DNA of 64,000 bases from assembly GCA_905250025.1 (NCBI GenBank), contig CAJNOJ010000357.1, positions 1 through 64,000 of the forward strand, written 5' to 3'. How positions within the stretch are numbered: position 1 is the stretch's first letter; every line of letters starts with the position of its first letter. The stretch is from Adineta ricciae. Taxonomy: Eukaryota; Rotifera; Eurotatoria; Adinetida; Adinetidae. The notes under the pieces are model-generated. The model ran no database searches. It had not been told where the DNA came from and saw only the letters and a list, made by a program, of their open reading frames with translations. A program made the position numbers and the translations under genes. Below, in pieces: positions 56,607 through 64,000 of the stretch.

Positions 56607-58341
56607 TGCTGATTAAGTTTAGATTACTAAAGTACAGATAGTTCTCCACGAAGTCTTAGTCTCCCTTTGTTCTGCATCAGAGCCCCATTTTCTATGTTTG
56701 ATACCGCAAAGGCAACGTTCTTATCACCATCTCTTATACAATTTTTGCGTACTTTATCTTTCTGATTATTCTGAATTTGATATATTTGGTGCGCTAGGGG
56801 TATGTAGACCTAATTCTGATAACAACGGCATAGCATTAGTATATGTCATAGGCATAAAATTGAATCCATTATGTGTCCGACAGTTTCAAAGAAGATCTGA
56901 TGGAACGATGTACATAATCATACAAATGATCTTATGTTTTCAACAGATCAAACGCGACAACTTTCTTGAACAAAGTATGCATTGGTCAATTTATGGTAAC
57001 AGGATATATTTCATATCATTTTCATAAACTTAGACGACAAAAAGCCTTCAATCAAATTTTAAAGCGAAGAACTTCATTTGAGCAACGCTTTTTATATTTC
57101 TAATACTCCGATCGTTGATCGTTCGTTATTTCAATTCGACTGTAGATCTATTACACTGTTGTTGAAAATTTTTCTAAACAGTATTTTTGTTGTTTTATTA
57201 TTATAATCTCGCATTTCGATTTCATTTCACTACCAAAACCATCTAGAAAAGGAATTTCTCGGTTATAATTCCGTACACAGTCATTAAACTGTCAACTTGT
57301 CAAATGCAGAATGTTCAAGTATTGACAACAGCGTAGCGTTTGAGTTGCTATGTACGTTATTTTCTCCATCAACTTCGATCCAAATAATGTCAATTCATTT
57401 TCTCTACACTCACGTCGACAACAACGTGTGATTGTATGGGCGATGATATGAAATTACGAAGTGAAAATAACAAAATTCACCTGGCATCAGAACACATTCT
57501 TGCTTATATTAATAGTTGCAATCAAATTCTGCTTTGGAGTGTTTGTATTCGACTTGTGAAATGCAAATGGAGAGAGAGAGTGTTAGCATTGAGACATTAC
57601 GACAGTGTGGAGAAGCGATGATTGTGCCATTGAAAAAGCATGCAAGGCAACAGCGAAGGAAAGAAAAAGGTTATGGAGTATGAATTTCTTTTTTATTGAG
57701 CAGAGTGAATGATTAAAATTTGATTTTTGAAGTTAAAATGTATATGAAATTTCACGATGAAACAGGTGTGTTCATGCTTGTAAATATGCCATTCTTTGTT
57801 TCACTCTGTTTCTATTCATCGACATCAAATTTATAAATAAATTGTTTTCTACACTGCAATTATATTTCTTTTTCTGTTCGTTCAAAATATAAAATTCTTA
57901 TCAAGCCGATTGCAATCGAGTACTGACTGTTCCGTATGTAATTATCTATCATCGAAACAATGACATTTTTTCCGTTAACATTCTCGCGCGCGTACTTCAC
58001 TTTTGGTTCTCCTTGTGTCTAAACAGAAAGCATTCATACACGCGATCAATTGAGACGCATAGTTACGACTGGTAGTATACTACAACAGAAACGTCATTCA
58101 AAGTGTTGCTTTCTTTCTTTTGTTGATTTCTGTAACTAACCAACCCGAAGAGAATGGACAGAGCGAGAAAAGAACAGATTACATTCAGTATATATATATT
58201 CTTAAGGATAGCAACGCGACGAGTTTTGTTTGTAATTGAATGTTGTAGCAACGTTATTCACTATAAAGTATAGGTACACATTATTGCGTAGATAGGGTAC
58301 CGATTTACTTTCTATCAAAGCAAACACACCTACGAAAAAAG
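56607..58341. other. Intergenic, no gene supported
   Basis: Short frames at 56698-57027 and 57436-57621 lack a proper start or any recognisable pattern. The last part holds the 5' leader of the claudin-like gene. Confidence 0.35.
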
Positions 58342-58405
58342 GTAAGAATAAATACTTCAGTCAAACTCCATCGTTTTACTATTCAAAATACCGACACATT
58401 TTCAG
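58342..58405 (+). other. 5' UTR intron of the claudin-like gene
   Basis: A GGTAAGAATAAA donor and ACATTTTCAG acceptor flank 64 bp ending 9 bp before the ATG at 58415. Confidence 0.45.
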
Positions 58406-58414
58406 TGATCAATC

Positions 58415-59011
58415 ATGGCTCGAACAGCAGCAGATAACATCAGTAAAATTATGGGTATAGTCGCCGTTGTTTTCGGTTTTGTTGCTCTAGTACTTACTTG
58501 TGTGGGTGTTGGTACCATCCAGTGGTACATCAGTGGTAATGCAAACTATATAACTAGTGCAACCAATTTCTTCTCATACTGTACTTATGATGGAACAACT
58601 GGAAACCAAATTAGCTGTTCACAACGCACCGCATACGCTCATCCTTTTTGCGATGCTTCCTACACAGCATCAACTGTCGCAATCAGTAATAGCGATTGCC
58701 ACTATCGAATGCGAAATGCGGCTGCTTTAACTCTTGTCGGTATTATCCTTCTCGCCTTTGGCATGGTCCTTACACTTGTAATGGCATTGGGATTATTAAG
58801 CGAATGGTTCCTCAATTTAATCCCCGGTATCTTACTCTTCCTAGCTAGTCTTTTCATGTTAGCCGGATTAGCGGAAGGTGCTCGTTATATCGCTTACAAT
58901 AGTTATTCAGCCAGTTTATATGAAGCCGGCCATCTGTTCACAATACTTTCACTCTTCTTGAGTTCATTTGCAGGAGGTCGTATTGCTTTCGCATGTGGTG
59001 GTGGAAAATAA
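58415..59011 (+). CDS. Claudin/PMP22-like four-transmembrane protein
   Basis: This 198-aa single-exon protein has four hydrophobic segments: IMGIVAVVFGFVALVLTCVG, AALTLVGIILLAFGMVLTLV, LIPGILLFLASLFMLAGLAE and HLFTILSLFLSSFAGGRIAF. The first extracellular loop carries a tryptophan (TIQWY) and several cysteines (SYCTYDG, ISCSQR, HPFCD, SDCHY), reminiscent of the W-x(n)-C-x(n)-C loop of claudin/PMP22 proteins. Such proteins organise cell-cell contacts or membrane domains. The start is in good context (ATCATGGC) after a short 5' UTR intron. AATAAA overlaps the stop codon and another lies 25 bp further on. Family assignment is by topology and the loop pattern only. Confidence 0.65.
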   Translation: MARTAADNISKIMGIVAVVFGFVALVLTCVGVGTIQWYISGNANYITSATNFFSYCTYDGTTGNQISCSQRTAYAHPFCDASYTASTVAISNSDCHYRMRNAAALTLVGIILLAFGMVLTLVMALGLLSEWFLNLIPGILLFLASLFMLAGLAEGARYIAYNSYSASLYEAGHLFTILSLFLSSFAGGRIAFACGGGK

Positions 59012-59906
59012 ACATTCTAAGTATATACTATAACTAAATAAACAAAGTTTTAGTTTTTCGTCTTTTCTTTTCTATTCTAATCGAGATCCTAACTCCCAAA
59101 TAACTTATTTCTGCATGTCCTTCTCGGTTTGTTTTTCTTTGTGTTGTATCGCACATTTCAAAAAAATCGAATAAAAAATGTAGAAAAAGAACAGTCACAC
59201 TGATTTTGCAGCATGATACCCCTAAGTGGCTTTCATTGATTCAAAACAAAAAAGTGCACAAAATAACATTACTATGGCAACGTTACACTTGTGAGCGCGG
59301 GCGCAACAAATCAATCCTTTTATGCAGTCTTGAAGCTTTTAACAAACATATGTACGACGCTCGGAGATTTACTGGAGCCATTGTTTCTATTTATTTTCTC
59401 GAGTTTTTATTCGTGTCTATTAATTATAAGTAATTCGAAGCGAGGGATTTGTTTGTATAGCAGAGTAATTTACCATCCACCGGTAGATGTCACGGAGTAC
59501 AATTATTATTCATTATTATGTGCTTTTCGTTCTAGATAGATAATATTTAAAATTCTCAGACGTGAAAATGCAATATTCGTTTTGAGAATCGGAAAGCAAA
59601 GCGAAATTTCGACTGTCTTCGAAATTGATTAAATACTTATTAGAAATATTTGGAGAATCGACTAGCTATTCGAAGTTGATGAATATATACTTAATTAGAA
59701 TACTAAGTCATGTTTAGTGCTCTTATATATGATTTTCGCCGACGAAAATCATCTGGGAAAACCTAAAGTTTTTGGCGATATGCTGATTTACTAAGTTAAT
59801 GATCGGATGTTTTAAACTCAAGAGCAATGATACAATTTATTTGCTCATATTAATTGTGAGAACGTGATTCTTCTATTTCTTTTAGATTAAATATTCAACA
59901 AAGCGC
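59012..59906. other. Intergenic, no gene seen
   Basis: Contains poly(A) signals of the claudin-like gene; otherwise AT-rich. Confidence 0.4.
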
Positions 59907-60996
59907 TTATCTACTTTGAAAATACTTGTCAATGATTGCCATTAAAACTGGTGCAACATTTTTGACTGGATTGTTGCCATTTTTCACCTGTGTATAAACT
60001 GCATTTTCTTCAGCTGAAAGCATCGCTGGAGCTTTTCCTACACCCAGATCATCAATAATTTCGATAGCGCCATAGCCGAGTTTTGCCCAAAAATCCAAAT
60101 TATCTTTGTATAACTGAACGAGTTTGCCTTGTGATTCGTCATCCAGCTTCGTAATGAGAATCTGTCTTAACGTTCTCAAATTCTGCTTGGGAACACGCAT
60201 ACCTAAAGCTTCGTCTTCCTTTGAATTGACTGGAACGATATAGGCCTTTTTCGGTGCACATTCAATTGCCCGAAACCTTCCGGTTGATGATGATCGAAGC
60301 GCTCCTGTTGATCGACCGCCCAATAATGAGACTGCTTCCCGAATAATATCTTTTCGTTCGGATTTTGGGATAAACGGCTATTTCGTCACAACATAGAGAA
60401 GAAGAATGCCGTTTTTTTGTATTTCATCAAACATGTACTTGACGACATCGCTCGAACCCAAAGAATTGGCTGTGCGACAAAAAATGGCGACTTTCGGTAG
60501 AATTTGTCGATCATAGAAACAGTCCTTGAAAAAGTCTTTTGCTGTTTTCACCGACCAATTCTCAAAACCTACAATTGGTAAACAAATGACAAAATTAGTA
60601 CGAATAGTTTTTATGAAACTTATGATATTATAAGCTGTGTAATTGAGGCTTACCTGGTGTATCCCACCATTGGATATTAAATTTATCCAAATATTTTTCT
60701 GAAGACGTCGTACAAGCGTTCATCTTAGCACTAGTGACGATTCTTTCATCGCCAGATATCTCTCTAATCAATGTCGATTTACCCACTCGTGCAGGTCCGA
60801 AGACAAGAATTTCGAATTCCGACGATAATTTTTGAATACCTTTTGCAGTGGCAACATTAGTGCCATACGAAGACACCTTGGAATGAAATTTTACAAGTTT
60901 GTCTCTCAAATATTGAATCCAGTCAATATCTTGTTGTTCGCGTACTTGGTTGTGTTCGTCATCTTCTGCTAATAGTTGATCACCAATGTCAGCCAT
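59907..60996 (-). pseudogene. P-loop GTPase with in-frame stop in the G4 region
   Basis: The model is complement(join(59907..60568, 60654..60996)) with an 85-bp phase-1 intron, giving 334 codons. A 60-aa acidic N-terminus precedes the G domain: FGPARVGKSTLI (P-loop), ACTTSSEKY (switch I threonine), QWWDTPG (G3, completed across the splice) and LLLYVVTK where G4 should sit. Directly after VVTK comes TAG (60378-60380), after which the frame stays open for 155 codons to a normal end (IIDKYFQSR). The rest resembles AIG1/ribosome-biogenesis-type small GTPases. A single nonsense change, a sequencing error or a recent pseudogene are all possible. The frame is otherwise clean. Confidence 0.65.
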
Positions 60997-61632
60997 TCTG
61001 ATTAAATGAGAAAAATTTCAACAGTCGGTCATATAACAATGCAAGTTTCTGGGTTTTTTCCACATAGAATAGTGGAAGATCATTTTTCTGTATACGTGGT
61101 GACTCATTTATGTGACTAAAGTTAATATACAGAACGACAGAAAACAACAACATTTTTCTTGTCCGTCTCGCCGCTCTTGGGAAACGTTGACTGAGGAAGA
61201 CGACTGAAGTTATTGCACCAATGCTCTACAAAATTGATCAACAATGGATTATGCAACCACTGTGATGTTATTCTTGAACAAGTCGATAGAAAATTGAGGA
61301 TTGAAACGGATTTGATTAATCGTATCATCCATAAAGATGTTGTTTTCGAGAAAATGAAGAGAAAACTATCAAAATAGTGAATATTTGATATTCGTGTTCT
61401 TTGAGAAATCAAGTCATTCTTTTAATCAAGAATAAAACCACTTGAAAGAAAAGATGCGTCATTTCAGGAGCAACGTCCGATCCCTCTTGTCTTTTTTGTT
61501 TCGTTCCTGCTGTGAGATAAAAAATCTTTATCTCTTCTTATATACTTACTAACAGAACAAAAAAAAGAAAAAATTGGTTGAGTCGTTCTTTCTTCTTCTG
61601 CACGTTGTACTCCAGGACACACAAACGAAAAA
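60997..61632. other. Intergenic with one possible small exon
   Basis: A plus-strand frame at 61195-61377 reads LLHQCSTKLINNGLCNHCDV followed by a charged helix and stop. It resembles a zinc-finger plus coiled-coil end but has no start and no clear acceptor. The rest is the leader region of the phosphatase gene. Confidence 0.3.
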
Positions 61633-62791
61633 ATGAATAATCTTCAAGATACAATCACCAAAGACAAACATGGCGATTACCTTGCCACCACATCCAATCC
61701 AGTTAATACCGATCCTCAATATATGGGCGATTATCCACCTCCCAAATTCACTACATCAAAAATACCTGATCTTCCTCCACCGACGCAGTCAACAACTGAG
61801 TCTCCGGCAATCAATCGTCCACCAAAATCGCCCGGTGAAGCTTTAGGACCATTTTTTCAATTCATAACAACCGATTTAAACCGAATGCTATGGATCGGAA
61901 GTGCGTTAGTCTTTCGACATGTCTCCTATGTACAACCACATATTGAATTCTTGTGTGGAAATGATATGTCGATTAATTACAATTGGGAAATCCTATACGA
62001 AAATATCTTTGATTTACGTGCTTATCGAGTGAACATTTTTATTCGTATTCCACCGGGTGAAAACGACGAACAGGTTTCCTGGAAGATCGATTGGGGTGAA
62101 AAAGTTACAACTGGACAGTTTTACATTGCTCAATTCAATCAAAAATGGCGTGGAGGATTCTTTTCCTGCAATGGTTTTGACGCTACTGTTACTGAAGATA
62201 TTGCGTCGGATTTAACTTATTCTAACGTTTGGAATCATCTGTTGTCCGTCCACAAGGAGAAGCCATTTCATGTGCTACTATGGGGTGGCGATCAAAACTA
62301 TATCGATTTTATCTTCGAAGATATTCCGTTCTTACGCGCTTGGGTTAACATGGAATGGAATCAAAAATGGACAACAGATTTTCGTCAAGATTTACAAGAT
62401 CAAGTCGAACAATATCATTTCAACACGTATGCAGAAAATTGGAATCGAAGAGATGAAGTTCGAAATGCTCTCTCATCAATTCCAAGTCTAATGACGTGGG
62501 ATGATCATGATATATTCGATGGAGCGGGATCGTACCCACCACTAATTCACGATAGTCCAATGATGATGGGTCTATTTCACTCCGCGCAAAAGATGAGACT
62601 TTTATTTCAACATCATACGACTTTAGCTAAAGCGCGACAACATTATCTATTTGGATACCAAGGATACAATTTCTTTGCTCAATGTGGTCCGAATTTGGTT
62701 ATTATTGGCACAGATGGTCGAAGTGAACGAACGACTGAACGAGTGCATGAGGAAAAAACTTGGCAAATGATTTATAACCAATTAGAAACTG
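61633..62791 (+). CDS. PhoD-like metallophosphatase, 3' end missing at gap
   Basis: An ATG at 61633 opens 386 codons that are still open at the N (62792). A proline-rich N-terminus (YPPPKFTTSKIPDLPPPTQS) precedes the domain. PhoD-like motifs are HVLLWGGDQNY (metal-binding Asp), LMTWDDHDIFDG (the D-DHD box) and LVIIGTDGRSER. This places it in the PhoD-like/alkaline phosphatase D group, as in fungal and protist homologues, which hydrolyse phosphomonoesters or diesters using metals. No signal peptide is present. The last domain part and C-terminus are lost because the sequence switches to a copy of the 50172 region after the N. Confidence 0.8.
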
Positions 62792-62792
62792 N
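62792..62792. other. Single N: sequence junction (probable scaffold gap)
   Basis: The PhoD frame ends here in mid-domain. The next base starts sequence homologous to 50172 onward. It pairs with the N at 15491. Confidence 0.85.
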
Positions 62793-64000
62793 GTAATTAA
62801 ATATAAATCATCGAAACTCGGTGAACTTTCTTTACAGACTTTCAGCGTAGGTCAACGAATCGGAAAGTGCAAGATTACAGAAACCTTTTCCCTACTATCC
62901 CATAGCAATGAGATGCGTAAGTGCTTATTGCTCGAATAAACAAGAACTTTAACGGAAAGAAGCCAGTGCTACATGCACCCGAATGTAATAGAAAAAAAAG
63001 CGTCTATCAATAAAAACTATAATATAAAATTATAGATAACAATGCGTAGATTAAGATTCAAGCTGTCTTGTAAAAAACAAAACGAACTAGATATAATTAC
63101 GCTTTTTCTCATATAGCAAAAGATTGTGTACTTTACGGTATAGAATCGTGTAGAACGTATATAGATTCTATTGGATGGGAAGAAATACACTTGATTTTTC
63201 TCCCATGGAAGAATTTATTCTCTTAGATATCGAGCCTAGATTAGCACTGCATAACCAGTGACATGGTTGTATCCTCTGTTGAAACTTGAGTGCTACATAT
63301 ATAAGTTCTATACAAATCGTCTTAGATCTTGAAATTAACCAGAACTATGGTGAAATTATTACCATTGGCTTTTATACTGTGTGTGTATTTTTTATCCACT
63401 CTTCAAGAAGAAGAAGACATTCAATCTGGGAATGAGGACAATACGACAATTCCAGTGGCAAATATTTATCGCGAGAGAAATAAAAGAGGCGTAAGACCCA
63501 ACAGTCCGGAATATAATTTCTGGAAAATATGTCTCAACTAATCGACGTTATTCTGAAAACGAAATTTCTGGAGAGATTTATATCGGCTACGAATAGGCAG
63601 GGAGTAGTGAGAAGTGGTAGGATCAATTGGGCCGACGTTGGTGTTACAAATAGTTACGGACAAAATATATCTGGCTACGCTGCAATGTTAAGATACGTGG
63701 GTTATTTTGTAAGAACTAACGAAGCTGAAATTGTGTCACAACATGGAAATGAGCTTGCCGTTCTAGTACAGAGTGCGGGTGAAGTTCGACAAGACAGAAT
63801 TATGAGAATGGCTCGGTATGATGATAAATGTGCTGACCATGAATTTGTCTGCAACGTTTGGGGTCAATTAAGCCAGACTTTTAATAATATATATAATAAG
63901 ACACAGGGAAGATAAGAATTGCGGATGAAGAGACAAATACAACAAGAAAGTCCAACTTGAACTTGTGGAATTCGAACTGGAAAATGGATGAATAATGGAA
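62793..64000 (+). repeat. Duplicated block, copy 1, downstream segment
   Basis: Homologous to 50172-51380, beginning exactly after the N. Together with 1-15490 it would be colinear with 41051-51380, minus about 597 bp (49575-50171). Confidence 0.88.
63347..63915 (+). pseudogene. Secreted repeat-module protein, frameshifted (copy 1)
   Basis: Homologue of 50728. A signal peptide (MVKLLPLAFILCVYFLSTLQ) and the RNKRGVR segment are in frame. One A is missing near 63533-63541 compared with copy 2 (TGGAAAATATG against TGGAAAAATATG), which leads to a stop four codons later. The second frame (from about 63529) then runs intact: ERFISATNRQGVVRSGRINW, DVGVTNSYGQNISGYAAMLR, DHEFVCNVWGQLSQ, stop at 63915. 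So this copy lacks the two nonsense codons of copy 2 but has its own frameshift. A downstream module begins near the window end. Confidence 0.55.

Noticed and set aside
56698..57027. 109-aa plus-strand frame
   Set aside because: No ATG start, no domain, no homologous support.

Overview
The window looks like nuclear DNA of a bdelloid rotifer (Adineta/Rotaria type). The evidence is an AT-rich sequence, very short introns (46-85 bp is usual), no operons of bacterial type, and a gene set typical of these animals: FG-GAP repeat membrane proteins, an arginine ADP-ribosyltransferase fused to leucine-rich repeats, ricin-B lectins, RBR ubiquitin ligases, glutamate-receptor channels and kinesin-light-chain-like TPR debris. 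Genus and species cannot be read from the sequence alone.

Layout. (1) 1-15490, copy 1 of a duplicated block: CAP protein end, ricin-B lectin, a cluster of five unrecognised helical-protein genes (1977-7165) present only in this copy, a TPR pseudogene, a small membrane-protein exon, RBR ligase a, a broken LicD-like gene, RBR ligase b, and an ionotropic glutamate receptor cut off at a single N (15491). (2) 15492-40500: FG-GAP membrane protein (minus), an unrecognised gene end, a CAGGR minisatellite, a class A GPCR, a glutathione S-transferase, a secreted four-cysteine peptide, a UDP-glycosyltransferase, a type II membrane protein carrying cysteine-rich repeats and a Hedgehog-type Hint domain (minus, about 30.6-34.8 kb), a hAT transposase remnant and a nonsense-interrupted cysteine-rich peptide. 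(3) 40548-50106, copy 2 of the block: CAP, lectin, RBR a, LicD, RBR b and a complete glutamate receptor, with only 0.64 kb where copy 1 has 7.6 kb. (4) 50172-62791: a decayed secreted-protein gene, a decayed PBZ-PARP gene, an intact ART-LRR gene, a membrane protein, a claudin-like protein, a GTPase with an in-frame stop, and a PhoD-like phosphatase cut off at a second N (62792). (5) 62793-64000: second copy of the decayed secreted-protein region.

The two Ns explain the layout. Copy 1 stops at the first N. The sequence right after the second N matches copy 2 about 600 bp further on. So 1-15490 plus 62793-64000 reads as one homologue with a roughly 600 bp gap, and 15492-62791 looks like the other homologue (47.3 kb) placed inside that gap. 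The repeats are therefore better read as allelic or homeologous copies than as a tandem duplication.

Most interesting content: the copy-1-only cluster of five related helical proteins in two subtypes (A and B) arranged A-B-A-A-B; the Hint-domain membrane protein; a glutamate receptor whose pore loop carries a potassium-filter-like Gly-His-Gly; haplotype-specific homogenisation of RBR paralogues; and neighbouring genes for two different ADP-ribosylating enzymes. Gene models were built by hand from reading frame, splice sites and phase, with no alignment or database search.
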